A stretch of 64,000 nucleotides of DNA from Altererythrobacter sp. C41 (GCF_016803135.1 NZ_JAEVFE010000001.1:248001-312000); one strand, 5' to 3'; positions 44,261 to 55,586 are shown, numbered from the stretch's first letter. Made by a program: numbers and translations. The notes: generated by a model not told the origin, from the letters alone.

Positions 44261-44815
44261 CTACTTGTCGAGTTCGTCCAGCTTTTTCTGCATCGCGGCC
44301 ATCTGCTCGCGCAGCGCGGCCAGTTCCGCATCCTGCTTGCTGGCTCGCGGGGCATCGTCCTTCTTGGCCCCGGGAATGAACGCCTCGGTCGCCGCCCGCA
44401 TCATCGCCATGTTGGTCTCGGCTATCCGGGCGAAGGGATTGTTTCCCATGCCGCTCTGGAACGCCTCCTGCAGTTTGGTCTGGTTCTCGCGGAAATTCGC
44501 CATGCTGGCTTCGAGATAGCTCGGCATCATCGCCTGCATCGAATTGCCGTACATCGAGATCAGATCGCGCAGGAAGCTTACCGGCAGCATGTGCTCGCCG
44601 CTGGCCTCCTCGTCCATGATGATCTGGGTCAGGATCGAATGGGTTATGTCGTCGCCCGTCTTCGCGTCGACGACCTGAAACTGCACGCCTTCGCGGGTCA
44701 TCTTCGCGAGATCCTCGAGCGTTATATAGCTGGAGGTGCCGGTATTGTAGAGGCGCCGGTTGGCGTACTTCTTGATGGTGATCGGATCACCCGCCCCGCC
44801 CTGGTTCCTGGCCAT
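44261..44815 (-). CDS. phaR: Polyhydroxyalkanoate synthesis repressor PhaR
   Basis: A 184-aa regulator that binds both DNA and PHA granules and represses phasin genes. ITIKKYANRRLYNTGTSSYI and the PHB accumulation domain (SILTQIIMDEEASGEHMLPVSFLRDLI) are both diagnostic. A Met-rich amphipathic middle and a coiled-coil C-terminus (LAALREQMAAMQKKLDEL) follow. No PHA synthase gene is in the window. It lies 45 bases upstream of proS on the same strand. Confidence 0.95.
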   Translation of the reverse strand: MARNQGGAGDPITIKKYANRRLYNTGTSSYITLEDLAKMTREGVQFQVVDAKTGDDITHSILTQIIMDEEASGEHMLPVSFLRDLISMYGNSMQAMMPSYLEASMANFRENQTKLQEAFQSGMGNNPFARIAETNMAMMRAATEAFIPGAKKDDAPRASKQDAELAALREQMAAMQKKLDELDK

Positions 44816-44887
44816 TGAAATTCCCGAGATGCTGCGCTTCCTGCTGCATTAGCAGGTGCAGCATGTGCAGCGCAACATCGTCGAGCG

Positions 44888-45925
44888 CTACCGGCGGAAA
44901 CGGCGACCGAGCGTGGTCAGGAGCTCGTACTGCGAAAGGCCTGAGGCTTCGGCCTGCGTCGGCAATTCGAACGGAACGTCCAGCCAGTCGCCTTCGCGCA
45001 CCTCCGGCGCTGTACCCAGATCGACGACGACCATGTCCATCGACACTTTGCCGAGCAAAGGCAATCGTGCTTCGCCGCGACGCAACACGCCCGGGCCACG
45101 GCAGCGCAGAAATCCGTCGGCGTAGCCGAGCGACACTACACCCGCGCGCATCGCCTCGGCCGCAGTAAAAGCAGCATTGTACCCGACGCCGTCTCCGGCT
45201 GCGAGTTCGCGAACCTGAATCACTGCGGCTTGCGGATAGGCGACCTGCCGGATCGTGCTCGCGAGTTCGCCTCGGGGGACGCCGCCGTAGAGCGCGATGC
45301 CGGGCCTGGTAAGGTCGAAGGCGAAGTCCGGTCCCAGTGCGATCCCCGCGCTGTTGGCAAGGCTCCGTCGCTGCGCAGGGATCTCCGCGCAGACCGTGCG
45401 AAAACGCGCGAGCTGACGCGCATTGAGCGGGCTGTCCTCGTCCGCCGACGCGAGATGCGAGATCAGCAAATCGACGTCCAGTGCCGCGATCGCCGGATCG
45501 CCGATGTCCGCCAGCGACAGGCCGAGACGGTTGATTCCGGTGTCGACCATAAGATGACACGGACCGCCGCCTGCCTCGGTCCAGCGCTTCGCCTGAGCGA
45601 TGCTGTTGATGACCGGTCTGACGCCGACGCTTCGCGCATAGGCGGCGTCCTCGGCGCGCACCGGCCCGTGCAGGACCGCGACCTGCGCCGGATCGACGTG
45701 ACGCAGTACGTCGGGCACCTCGCTCCAATGTGCGACGAAGAAATCGCGAGCCCCTGCATCGCGCAGCACAGGAACCACTTTACCGGCGCCGAGACCGTAC
45801 GCGTCGGCCTTCACCGCGGCGCCTGCGTGCGCAGCGCCCGACATCGCGTCGAGCGCGCGCCAGTTGGCCGCCAGCGCGCCATCGTCCAGTCGCAGCCGCA
45901 GGCTTGGCGGAGGAAGCTCAGGCAT
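44888..45925 (-). CDS. alr: Alanine racemase
   Basis: PLP enzyme making D-alanine for peptidoglycan, 345 aa. The PLP lysine is in AAVKADAYGLGAGKV near 40, and the second catalytic residue, Tyr, is in DGVGYNAAF. VDTGINRLGL and the C-terminal GKVSMDMVVVDLG are also family signatures. ATG 45925 is the best start, 8 bases inside the end of the MFS gene; upstream in-frame Met codons would overlap it much further. Confidence 0.94.
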   Translation of the reverse strand: MPELPPPSLRLRLDDGALAANWRALDAMSGAAHAGAAVKADAYGLGAGKVVPVLRDAGARDFFVAHWSEVPDVLRHVDPAQVAVLHGPVRAEDAAYARSVGVRPVINSIAQAKRWTEAGGGPCHLMVDTGINRLGLSLADIGDPAIAALDVDLLISHLASADEDSPLNARQLARFRTVCAEIPAQRRSLANSAGIALGPDFAFDLTRPGIALYGGVPRGELASTIRQVAYPQAAVIQVRELAAGDGVGYNAAFTAAEAMRAGVVSLGYADGFLRCRGPGVLRRGEARLPLLGKVSMDMVVVDLGTAPEVREGDWLDVPFELPTQAEASGLSQYELLTTLGRRFRR

Positions 45926-47552
45926 CGGCTTCGAAGTCTTTCGGCGGTCCATCGGGAAGGCCCCACCAGGCCACCGCGGCACCGAACGCGACGACAGCCC
46001 AAGTATACCAGAGGCCAGCGTAGACGTCGCCGGTCCGCGCGACGATGATGCCGGAGATCAGCGGGAGGAACCCACCCAGATAGCCTGCTCCGATATGATA
46101 GGGGATCGACATCGAGGAATAGCGGATCTGCGGCGGGAACATCTCGGAGAGCAGCGCTGCGACCGAACCGTAGGTCAGCGCCGAGAGCATTCCGAGACCC
46201 AGCAGAAGCGCGACGATGCCGAGCACGTTGATCGCCGGCGGCGTCTGGCGCGTGAAATCGAATCCGCGCGCCTCCAGCGCTCCGAGCAGACCATCGCGCC
46301 GCGCCGCTGCATCCTCGAACCAGATCGGGTTGAGCGGGATCGCCTCTCCTCCGACAGTCAGCCCGAGGTCACGGAACTGCTCGACGGAGTAGGAGACGCC
46401 GTTCGCCGTCAGCGTCTCGAGCAATTTGCCGCAGTCGGTCTGCTCCCGCCCAAACAGTTCCGCGAACGGGTCTGTCGAGCACTGCATGCCGGCAACGACC
46501 ACCGGGTTCGCCTCGGCCGCTTCGGCAAGCCCTGGATTGGCAAGCTTGCCCATCCCCCAGAACATCGGAAACAGCAGCACCAGCGTCAGCAGTGCGCCGA
46601 TGACGATCGGTTTCTTGCGCCCGATCCGGTCCGACCAGCGCCCCACGACGAGGTAGAACGACATCGCGATCAGGCCCGCGACGAACAGCACTATCTCGAC
46701 CAGTTGCTCGTCCATGCCCATCGGGCCGCGCAGGAACGAGAGGCTGGAGAAGAACGCGGTGTACCAGATCGTCGTCAGCACTCCGGTAATGCCGAACAGG
46801 GCGACGAAGATCCGCTTTCCGTTGCCGGGATAGCGGAAACTTTCGGCGAAGGGGTTGGCGGCCGTTCTCCCTTCCGCCTTCATCGCCTGGAACACCGGAC
46901 TTTCGTGGAGTTTCAGACGCATCCACAGCGAGATCGCCAGCAGCACGATCGAAAGCAGGAACGGCATGCGCCAACCCCAGGCGGCGAAATCATCCTCGGG
47001 AATGAGCAGGCGGCATGTGAGCACGACGGCGATCGACAGCACGAAGCCGCCGACGACGCTGGCCTGGATGAAGCTGGTGTAGAAGCCGCGCTTCGCCGGC
47101 GGCGCATGCTCGGCGACATAGATTGCGGCGCCGCCGTATTCTCCGCCGAGAGCAAGCCCCTGGAGGATGCGGAAGCCGATCACGATGATCGGCGCCGCGA
47201 TCCCGATACTGGCCGCGCTCGGGATCATACCGACGCCCGCCGTGGCGACGCCCATCACCGTGACGGTGATGAGGAAGGTATACTTGCGCCCGAGCCGGTC
47301 GCCGAGAAAGCCGAACAGGATCGCGCCCAGCGGCCGGAAGCCGAAGCCGACCGCAAAACCCGCCCAGACGAGCAGCAGTTGCAGCGTCTCGTTACCGCTC
47401 GGGAAGAAAGCCGCACCGATCAGCCCGGCGAGCGTTCCGTAGATGAAGAAATCGTACCATTCGAAGATCGTGCCTGCCGACGAGGCCGCGATCACCAGGC
47501 GGATTTCCTTGTCGGTCGGCTCCCGGTGCGCCATCGCTGCGCTTTCGCTCAT
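45918..47552 (-). CDS. MFS metabolite:proton symporter with a large extra loop
   Basis: A 544-aa inner-membrane transporter of the metabolite:H+ symporter family (KgtP/ShiA/ProP relatives). FEWYDFFIYG is near residue 30, the motif GFLGDRLGRKYT near 85, and GLALGGEYGGAAIYVAEHAP near 140. Twelve helices are expected. Between helices 8 and 9 there is an insertion of roughly 100 residues (about 345-450), mostly hydrophilic and containing two Cys. I have not seen this in ordinary family members. The substrate is probably a carboxylate. The end overlaps alr. Confidence 0.87.
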   Translation of the reverse strand: MSESAAMAHREPTDKEIRLVIAASSAGTIFEWYDFFIYGTLAGLIGAAFFPSGNETLQLLLVWAGFAVGFGFRPLGAILFGFLGDRLGRKYTFLITVTVMGVATAGVGMIPSAASIGIAAPIIVIGFRILQGLALGGEYGGAAIYVAEHAPPAKRGFYTSFIQASVVGGFVLSIAVVLTCRLLIPEDDFAAWGWRMPFLLSIVLLAISLWMRLKLHESPVFQAMKAEGRTAANPFAESFRYPGNGKRIFVALFGITGVLTTIWYTAFFSSLSFLRGPMGMDEQLVEIVLFVAGLIAMSFYLVVGRWSDRIGRKKPIVIGALLTLVLLFPMFWGMGKLANPGLAEAAEANPVVVAGMQCSTDPFAELFGREQTDCGKLLETLTANGVSYSVEQFRDLGLTVGGEAIPLNPIWFEDAAARRDGLLGALEARGFDFTRQTPPAINVLGIVALLLGLGMLSALTYGSVAALLSEMFPPQIRYSSMSIPYHIGAGYLGGFLPLISGIIVARTGDVYAGLWYTWAVVAFGAAVAWWGLPDGPPKDFEADA

Positions 47553-47582
47553 CCGGCCATCCCTTCTCCCTGTGGAAGCGGC

Positions 47583-48020
47583 TTAACCGGCCAGCGCCGC
47601 CTTGGAAAGCGCGGCGCGCGCGGCTCTCCACGGGAGGAGGATGGCACCGTGCCGCCCCGGATGCGCGCGAGCAGCGGCGATCTTCTCGATCCCCGGCCAT
47701 ACGGGCATGTCGCCGCCCGCAAGCCAGCCAGCGATCGCCTCCTCCGCCGCCGCGAGATCTTCGGCGGTCGTGCCTCGTGCGCCGCCTGCAAAAATGGCGG
47801 CGGACGCCTGTCCGACCGCGCAGGCGGAGACCTGCACGCCGACCCGCTCGATCCGCCCTGAATCGTCGCACTGCAGTCCTACTGTGAGAGTGCTGCCACA
47901 TGTTCGGGAGACTGCTTCGCCGCGCAGGCGCAGATCGTCGCTGAGCGGGCTGTCTGCCAGCGATACCGCCAGGGCGAGCAGCTCAGGCGTGTAGAGGGGC
48001 CCGGAGGCTGCGGCGGTCAT
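47583..48020 (-). CDS. NifU/IscU-like iron-sulfur scaffold homologue
   Basis: A 145-aa protein with a NifU N-terminal-type fold. C41 in SRTCGSTLTV and C67 in SACAVGQASAAIF align with the first two scaffold cysteines. The third position (R-x-x-C-x-x-L in SufU) reads RHGAILLPW, with Ala126 instead of Cys, so classical cluster assembly is doubtful. The ATG overlaps the cvpA stop (ATGA). Confidence 0.8.
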   Translation of the reverse strand: MTAAASGPLYTPELLALAVSLADSPLSDDLRLRGEAVSRTCGSTLTVGLQCDDSGRIERVGVQVSACAVGQASAAIFAGGARGTTAEDLAAAEEAIAGWLAGGDMPVWPGIEKIAAARAHPGRHGAILLPWRAARAALSKAALAG

Positions 48021-48556
48021 GATGCCGCTTCGGCTGCCGCTTCCGCCTCGGCTTCGCGGCGCAGTTGTGCGCGGCGCTCCTGAACGATCTCGACCAGTTC
48101 GTTGGCGCTGGCATTGACGACCGGGTAGGTGCGGGCGGTCGTGATCCAGTCGGGCCGCCCGGCGACACCCCAGATCGTGTCGTAGCCGAGCACGAGCAGC
48201 GAGAACGCCAGCACGACGATCACCGCGCCCTTGATCATGCCGAAGCCGAAGCCGAGGACGCGGTCTATCGGACCCAGGATCGAGTTGCGGGATGCCTTGC
48301 CCGCCCGCCCGGCGATCAGCCTCATCGCGGCGTACGGGATCAGCAGCAGCAACGCGAAGGCCAGCACGGCCGCGCCCGTTTCGGTGCCGACGTAAGGTTC
48401 GAGCCATGTGTAGAGCGGCGTATGGAGCGCCCGGATCGCTACCAGCGCGAGAATCCACGCTGCCAGCGAGAGCACCTCCTGCACGAAGCCGCGCATGAAG
48501 CCGCCGATCGCGGCCACGCCGACGATGATCAGTACGATGATGTCGAAGATCGCCAT
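48017..48556 (-). CDS. cvpA: CvpA family membrane protein
   Basis: A 179-aa inner-membrane protein of the colicin V production family. Four hydrophobic segments are clear, starting IFDIIVLIIVGVAAIGGFMRG, with FGFGMIKGAVIVVLAFSLL near 110. The tail is Glu/Ala/Arg-rich and probably coiled-coil. Members are linked to envelope integrity and bile or toxin tolerance, but the mechanism is unknown. ATG 48556 is 13 bases after the radA stop; radA-cvpA is a frequent order in alphaproteobacteria. Confidence 0.9.
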   Translation of the reverse strand: MAIFDIIVLIIVGVAAIGGFMRGFVQEVLSLAAWILALVAIRALHTPLYTWLEPYVGTETGAAVLAFALLLLIPYAAMRLIAGRAGKASRNSILGPIDRVLGFGFGMIKGAVIVVLAFSLLVLGYDTIWGVAGRPDWITTARTYPVVNASANELVEIVQERRAQLRREAEAEAAAEAAS

Positions 48557-48569
48557 AAGCGTTGCAGAA

Positions 48570-49946
<1,377 letters not shown>

Positions 49947-50017
49947 GGCAGCGCGATAAACGGAACATTTATGGAACGCAATTGCCTTCACCGCAATTGC
50001 CCGCCACAAGGTCCCGG

Positions 50018-52336
50018 ATGCGGCAGAAGGAACTGAGGATCGCGCTCGTCTGCTACGGCGGTGTCAGCCTGGCGGTCTACATGCACGGGGTTACCAAGGA
50101 GATCTGGAAGCTCGCCAGTGCGAGCCGTGCGTTCCACGCAGGCGATCCGCCCGCCGATGGCGTGCAGGGCGTCTACCGCGAACTGCTGGAGGCGATCGAG
50201 GCGGAGCATGAACTGAAGTTGCGGGTATTGCCCGATATCCTCAGCGGCGCGAGCGCGGGCGGGATCAACGCGGTGTTCCTGGCGCAGGCGATCCACTCCG
50301 GGCGCTCGCTGGAGCCGCTGACCGAGCTCTGGCTCTCGGGGGCCGACGTCGAGCGTCTCGTCGATCCCAAGGCGGAACCCGTCTGGCGCTTCGCCAAGTA
50401 CTGGGCGCAGCCGCTCGCATGGTGGGTGCTGCAACGCCCCGGCAACGCGGTGTCGGAGAGCGTGGCGCCGGAGACGCAGGCTGAAGTGCGGCGGAAGGTT
50501 TCCAGTTTCATTCGCGGCCGCTGGTTCGAGCCGCCCTTCTCGGGCATCGGTTTCTCGCACCTGCTGTTCGAGGCGCTGGACGCGATGGCGAAGGCGCCTT
50601 GCGGCAAACCGTTGCTGCCGCCCCGGCACCCGATCGACCTGATGGTGACGACCACCGATTTCCGCGGGCACCTGGAACTGCTGCGGCTCAACAGCCCGCC
50701 CGTGGTGGAGGAGAGCGAGCACCGCCTTCCGATCGGCTTCACCGCCCGCGTCCCTGCCGAGGGCGGGCACGATCTGGCCGATCCGCTGGAGCTCACGTTC
50801 GCCGCCCGGGCCACCGCGAGCTTTCCCGGTGCGTTTCCGCCGCTGCAACTCAAGGAGATCGACCGCCTTGCACGCGAGCGGAAGGTGGAATGGAGCGAGC
50901 GGCACAAGTTTCTGGAACGGGCGATGCCGGTCAATTTGCGGCAGGGCTCCGCCGAGACGGTTGCGCTGATCGACGGCTCGGTACTGGTCAACAAGCCGTT
51001 CGAAGGTGCGATGCGCGCGCTTCGTGGCCGCCCGGCCCAGCGCGAGGTCGATCGGCGCTTCGTCTATATCGACCCGCGGCCCGACCGAACGCACTCGATC
51101 CGCGAGCAGAACGGCGATCCCGTCGGCTTCTTCGGTGCGATCTTCGGATCGCTTTCGACGATCCCGCGCGAGCAGCCGATTCGCGACAATCTGGAAGTTC
51201 TCGAACGCCAGTCGCACGAGGCGGAGCGGCGGCAGCACATGATCGCCGCCCTGCGACCCGACGTGGAAATGGCCGTCGAGCGTCTGTTCGGGCTGACGCT
51301 GTTCCTCGACCGGCCGACGCCGAAGCGGCTCCACGCCTGGCGGGCGAAGGCGCAGCAAGCCGCTGCCGAGCAGGCCGGTTACGCCTTCCAGTCCTACGCC
51401 CAGGCGAAGTTCACCGGTATCGTGGAGAGCCTTGCGGAGCTTGTGTTCGATGCCGCGCCGGAGCTCAAGTTGCCGGATGCGCGGCCCATCATCGCCGTGC
51501 TGCGCAACGCGCTTGCGGAACGGGGGCTCGACCGGCTCTCCGCGCCTTCGGGCGGTGCGAACGCGGAGGCGATCGCCTTCTTCCGCGCGCACGACGTGGG
51601 CTTTCGCGTGCGCCGCCTCCGCCTGCTCGCCCGCCGCCTGTCGCGCGAATGGGATGCCGATCCCGAGATACCCGATGCCGCGGTCGAGGCGGCGCGAGAC
51701 GCGATCTACAGCATCCTCGCGCTCTACTTCGCGCGCGAGGGCGCGAACGATCTGGGTAACGATTTCCCCCTGCTTGCGGCGAAAGTGCTCGACGATCCTT
51801 TCGCGGTGATCGACGCGCTTGCCGCCCGCCGGCTGCTGCCCGAGGTCGACGATCTGGCGGAAGAGATGCTCGCCGAGGCGCTGGAGAAGATGCCGAAGAA
51901 CCTGCGGCGTCCGACACTGCTGACCTATCTCGGCTTTCCGTTCTACGATGTCGCGACGTTGCCGCTCGCGCGCGACGAGGCGCTGACCGAGTTCGATCCG
52001 ATCAAGGTGGACCGGATCAGCCCCGACGACGCGCGCTCGATCCGTCAGGGAGGCACACGCGCCACGCTGCGCGGGATCGAGTTCTACAATTTCGGGGCGT
52101 TCTTCAGCCGCGCCTACCGCGAGAACGACTATCTCTGGGGCCGGCTCCACGGCGCGGAACGGATGATCGACCTCGTCTGCTCGACTATCGAGGGCGGAGA
52201 ACCGAGGGTCGACCCGGCGGCTTTCAAGCGCAAGATATTCCTCGCGATCCTGGACGAGGAGCGTGAACGGCTACGCGCTGATCCGGGACTGCTGGAGCGG
52301 ATCCGCAGCGAGGTGCTGGCGGCCGAACGAATTTGA
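50018..52336 (+). CDS. Patatin-like phospholipase-related protein
   Basis: A 772-aa protein of the patatin-related group with a long C-terminal DUF3376-type region. The patatin core has the oxyanion loop CYGGVSLAVYMHG near 13, the nucleophile elbow GASAGGINA near 75 with Ser in G-A-S-A-G, and the dyad aspartate in LIDGSVLVNKPF near 323. No signal peptide is seen, so it is probably cytoplasmic or peripheral to the membrane. Likely a lipid acyl hydrolase; the substrate is unknown. It stands alone, divergent from radA. Confidence 0.88.
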   Translation: MRQKELRIALVCYGGVSLAVYMHGVTKEIWKLASASRAFHAGDPPADGVQGVYRELLEAIEAEHELKLRVLPDILSGASAGGINAVFLAQAIHSGRSLEPLTELWLSGADVERLVDPKAEPVWRFAKYWAQPLAWWVLQRPGNAVSESVAPETQAEVRRKVSSFIRGRWFEPPFSGIGFSHLLFEALDAMAKAPCGKPLLPPRHPIDLMVTTTDFRGHLELLRLNSPPVVEESEHRLPIGFTARVPAEGGHDLADPLELTFAARATASFPGAFPPLQLKEIDRLARERKVEWSERHKFLERAMPVNLRQGSAETVALIDGSVLVNKPFEGAMRALRGRPAQREVDRRFVYIDPRPDRTHSIREQNGDPVGFFGAIFGSLSTIPREQPIRDNLEVLERQSHEAERRQHMIAALRPDVEMAVERLFGLTLFLDRPTPKRLHAWRAKAQQAAAEQAGYAFQSYAQAKFTGIVESLAELVFDAAPELKLPDARPIIAVLRNALAERGLDRLSAPSGGANAEAIAFFRAHDVGFRVRRLRLLARRLSREWDADPEIPDAAVEAARDAIYSILALYFAREGANDLGNDFPLLAAKVLDDPFAVIDALAARRLLPEVDDLAEEMLAEALEKMPKNLRRPTLLTYLGFPFYDVATLPLARDEALTEFDPIKVDRISPDDARSIRQGGTRATLRGIEFYNFGAFFSRAYRENDYLWGRLHGAERMIDLVCSTIEGGEPRVDPAAFKRKIFLAILDEERERLRADPGLLERIRSEVLAAERI

Positions 52337-52363
52337 AGAACGCGTCCCTTGTCGGGATGAGCT

Positions 52364-53479
52364 TCAGGCGCCGAAGGCATCCTTCAGGCGCTCGAAGAAA
52401 CCACGGCACTCGGGGCATTCCTCGCCCGTCTCGGTCTCGCGGAACTGTTCGAGCAGCGCCTTCTGTTCCTTGCTGAGCCTGGTCGGCGTCTCGACCGCGA
52501 TCTCGACCACCAGATCCCCGCGTCCGCGGCCTTGCAGCACGGGCATCCCCGCGCCGCGTACGCGCAACTGTTTGCCCGACTGGATGCCGGCGGGAATGTC
52601 CACGGTGTTGGTCTCGCCGCCGAGATCGGGAATCTCGACCTTCCCCCCCAGCGCAGCCGTCGTGAAGCTGACCGGAACCCGGGAAAGCAGCGTCGTCCCC
52701 TCGCGTTGGAACACCGTGTGGGGCCGGACGTGCACGAAAATGTAGAGATCGCCCGGGGGCGCGCCGCGCGGACCGGCCTCGCCCTTGCCGGAAAGGCGAA
52801 TGCGCGTGCCGGTATCGACGCCGGGCGGGATTTCCACCTCGATCGTCTGCGGACGGTCGACGCAGCCTTCCCCGCGGCAATCGCGGCAGGGGCTCACCAG
52901 AACCTCGCCGCGTCCATGGCAGTTGGGACAGGGGCGCTCGACCACGAAGAAGCCCTGCTTGGCCCGGACTTTGCCGTAGCCGTTGCAGAGATTGCAGCCG
53001 CGCGTGCTCGTGCCCGGCGTGGCGCCCGAGCCGTGGCAGGTTTCGCAAGCCTGCGAGACCTCGATCTCGATCTGGGTGGACTTGCCGTGGAATGCCTCTT
53101 CGAGGCCGATCTCCATGTCGTAGCGCAGATCCGCCCCGCGGCGCGGCTGCTGCCGCCCGCCGCCTCCGAAAGCGCTGCCGAAGATGGTCTCGAAGATATC
53201 GCCGATGTCGGCAAAGTCGCCGCCCGCATGGCCGCCGCCCATGCCCTGCTGGAATGCCTGATGACCGAAGCGGTCGTAGGCGGCGCGCTTCTGCGGGTCC
53301 TTGAGGCAGTCGTAGGCGACGCTGATCGCCTTGAACTTGGCCTCGTTCTCCTTGCAGCCCTGATTGCGGTCGGGATGGTACTTCATCGCCAGCTTGCGAT
53401 AGGCGGACTTGATCGTCGCGCCGTCCGCATCGCGGCTGACCCCGAGCAGCTCGTAGAAATCGGTTTCGGTTGCCGGCAT
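52364..53479 (-). CDS. dnaJ: Chaperone DnaJ (Hsp40)
   Basis: Co-chaperone that delivers substrates to DnaK and stimulates its ATPase. The J domain has the HPD motif in MKYHPDRNQ, then a Gly/Phe segment. Four CxxCxGxG repeats follow (CETCHGSG, CNLCNGYG, CPNCHGRG, CRDCRGEG), and the substrate-binding C-terminus ends in an extra CPEC and FFERLKDAFGA. The 371-aa length is normal. ATG 53479 is preferred, since the longer frame adds an Ala/Arg leader. It follows dnaK after 78 bases containing a stem-loop. Confidence 0.96.
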   Translation of the reverse strand: MPATETDFYELLGVSRDADGATIKSAYRKLAMKYHPDRNQGCKENEAKFKAISVAYDCLKDPQKRAAYDRFGHQAFQQGMGGGHAGGDFADIGDIFETIFGSAFGGGGRQQPRRGADLRYDMEIGLEEAFHGKSTQIEIEVSQACETCHGSGATPGTSTRGCNLCNGYGKVRAKQGFFVVERPCPNCHGRGEVLVSPCRDCRGEGCVDRPQTIEVEIPPGVDTGTRIRLSGKGEAGPRGAPPGDLYIFVHVRPHTVFQREGTTLLSRVPVSFTTAALGGKVEIPDLGGETNTVDIPAGIQSGKQLRVRGAGMPVLQGRGRGDLVVEIAVETPTRLSKEQKALLEQFRETETGEECPECRGFFERLKDAFGA

Positions 53480-53505
53480 GGTGTCCCCGCCCCTTGAAGA
53501 CCTAG

Positions 53506-53536
53506 CCGCCGCCGGGGCGGGTTGCACCGGCGGCGG
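53506..53536 (-). other. Stem-loop in the dnaK-dnaJ spacer
   Basis: CCGCCGCCGG and CCGGCGGCGG form a perfect 10-bp GC stem with an 11-base loop and no T run. On the dnaKJ transcript it could attenuate read-through or protect a processed dnaK mRNA end, giving more DnaK than DnaJ. Confidence 0.6.
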
Positions 53537-53557
53537 TCTGGATCTTCATCGGGCGTC

Positions 53558-55495
53558 TCAGCCCTTGTTGTTGCCGTCTTCGTCGACTTCGGAGAACTCC
53601 GCGTCGACCACATCCTCCTCGGAACCGCCCTCACTTCCGGCGGCGGCGCCATCGGTCGGCGCATCCGCGGCGGCGGCCTGCTCCTGGCTGTAGATCTCCT
53701 GACCCATCTTCATGGCGAGATCGGTCAGCGCCTGCGCCTTTGCATTGATCGCATCGACGTCGTCGCCTTCGAGCGCCGTCTTGGCCTCGGCCAACGCGGC
53801 TTCGACCTGGCTCTTGAGATCGGCGCTGATCTTGTCGCCATGTTCTTCGAGCTGCTTCTGCGTCGCGTGAACCAGGCTATCCGCCTGATTGCGGGCCTCG
53901 GCGCTTGCACGGCGCTTCTTGTCCTCCTCGGCGAACTTTTCCGCGTCCTGGACCATCTGTTCGATGTCGTTGTCGCTAAGACCGCCGGAAGCCTGGATGC
54001 GGATCTGCTGCTCCTTGCCGGTGCCCTTGTCCTTGGCGCTGACGTTGACGATGCCGTTCGCGTCGATGTCGAACGTGACTTCGATCTGCGGCACGCCCCT
54101 CGGCGCCGGAGGGATGCCGACCAGATCGAACTGGCCGAGCATCTTGTTGTCCGCAGCCATCTCGCGCTCGCCCTGGAAGACGCGGATGGTCACCGCATTC
54201 TGGTTGTCCTCGGCGGTCGAGTAGGTCTGCGTCTTCTTGGTCGGGATCGTCGTGTTGCGATCGATCATGCGGGTGAACACACCGCCCAGCGTCTCGATGC
54301 CGAGCGAAAGCGGGGTCACGTCGAGCAGCAGCACGTCCTTGACGTCGCCCTGCAGAACGCCCGCCTGGATCGCCGCACCCATGGCGACGACTTCATCAGG
54401 GTTCACGCCGGTGTGCGGCTTCTTGCCGAAGAACTCCTCGACTACCGCGTGCACCTTGGGCATGCGGGTCATGCCGCCCACCAGGATCACTTCGTCGACG
54501 CCGCTCTTGTCGACGCCCGCATCGGCGAGCGCCTTCTTGCAGGGTTCGAGCGTGCGCTTGATCAGATCGCCGACGAGCTGCTCGAGCTTCGAGCGGGTCA
54601 GCGTTTCGACCAGGTGCAGCGGGGTCGAGCTGCCGCCTTCCATGCGCGCAGTGATGAAGGGCAGATTCACTTCCGTCTGCTGGCTGGAGGAGAGCTCGAT
54701 CTTGGCCTTCTCCGCCGCTTCCTTGAGGCGTTGGAGAGCGAGCTTGTCCGAACGGAGATCCATGTTCTCCTTCTTCTTGAACTCGTCCGCCAGATATTCG
54801 ACCAGCGTGCTGTCGAAGTCCTCGCCGCCCAGGAAGGTGTCGCCGTTGGTCGACTTCACTTCGAACACGCCGTCGCCAATCTCGAGGATCGAGATGTCGA
54901 ACGTGCCGCCGCCGAGGTCGTAGACGGCGATGGTCTTGCCGTCGTTCTTCTCGAGGCCGTAGGCGAGCGCGGCCGCGGTCGGCTCGTTGATGATGCGCAG
55001 CACTTCGAGACCCGCGATCTGGCCGGCGTCCTTGGTCGCCTGGCGCTGCGCGTCGTTGAAGTATGCGGGAACGGTGATGACCGCCTGCGTCACGGTCTCG
55101 CCGAGATAGCTTTCGGCGGTTTCCTTCATCTTCTGGAGGATGAAGGCGGAAATCTGCGAAGGCGAATATTCGGTGCCGCCGGCCTCGACCCAGGCGTCGC
55201 CGTTCTTGCCCTTGACGATATCGTAGGGGACGAGCTGCTGATCCTTCGTGGTGGTCGGATCGTCGTAGCGGCGGCCGATCAGGCGCTTGATCGCGAACAG
55301 CGTGTTGTCGGGATTGGTGACCGCCTGACGCTTCGCCGGCTGGCCGATCAGGCGTTCGCCATCCTTGGTAAACGCAACGATCGAAGGCGTCGTGCGCGCG
55401 CCTTCGGAATTTTCGATAACCTTGGGCTTGCCCCCATCCATCACGGCAACGCAGCTATTCGTCGTGCCGAGGTCGATACCGATTACTTTCGCCAT
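53558..55495 (-). CDS. dnaK: Chaperone DnaK (Hsp70)
   Basis: ATP-driven folding chaperone, 645 aa. The N-terminus [20 protein letters not shown], the phosphate-2 loop [20 protein letters not shown] and the adenosine region [11 protein letters not shown] mark the ATPase domain; the substrate domain contains [18 protein letters not shown]. The tail is acidic and ends [10 protein letters not shown]. It is the first gene of dnaK-dnaJ, with an RpoH-type promoter about 92 bases upstream. Confidence 0.98.
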   Translation of the reverse strand: MAKVIGIDLGTTNSCVAVMDGGKPKVIENSEGARTTPSIVAFTKDGERLIGQPAKRQAVTNPDNTLFAIKRLIGRRYDDPTTTKDQQLVPYDIVKGKNGDAWVEAGGTEYSPSQISAFILQKMKETAESYLGETVTQAVITVPAYFNDAQRQATKDAGQIAGLEVLRIINEPTAAALAYGLEKNDGKTIAVYDLGGGTFDISILEIGDGVFEVKSTNGDTFLGGEDFDSTLVEYLADEFKKKENMDLRSDKLALQRLKEAAEKAKIELSSSQQTEVNLPFITARMEGGSSTPLHLVETLTRSKLEQLVGDLIKRTLEPCKKALADAGVDKSGVDEVILVGGMTRMPKVHAVVEEFFGKKPHTGVNPDEVVAMGAAIQAGVLQGDVKDVLLLDVTPLSLGIETLGGVFTRMIDRNTTIPTKKTQTYSTAEDNQNAVTIRVFQGEREMAADNKMLGQFDLVGIPPAPRGVPQIEVTFDIDANGIVNVSAKDKGTGKEQQIRIQASGGLSDNDIEQMVQDAEKFAEEDKKRRASAEARNQADSLVHATQKQLEEHGDKISADLKSQVEAALAEAKTALEGDDVDAINAKAQALTDLAMKMGQEIYSQEQAAAADAPTDGAAAGSEGGSEEDVVDAEFSEVDEDGNNKG

Positions 55496-55586
55496 GGTTT
55501 CCCTATTCCACTTCCGATGATTGGACGCCGCTCACTATGCCCCCCGGAAACCGGCAAGGCTGCTCGGCGGCTCGATTATGTGCGGG

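Noticed and set aside
42605-44818. A 737-codon frame antisense to proS and phaR
   Set aside because: Spans two well-supported genes and a repeat, and has no family motifs.
49988-52150. A 720-codon frame antisense to the patatin-like gene
   Set aside because: Shadow frame: no ribosome-binding site, no recognisable fold, while the plus-strand protein has all patatin motifs.
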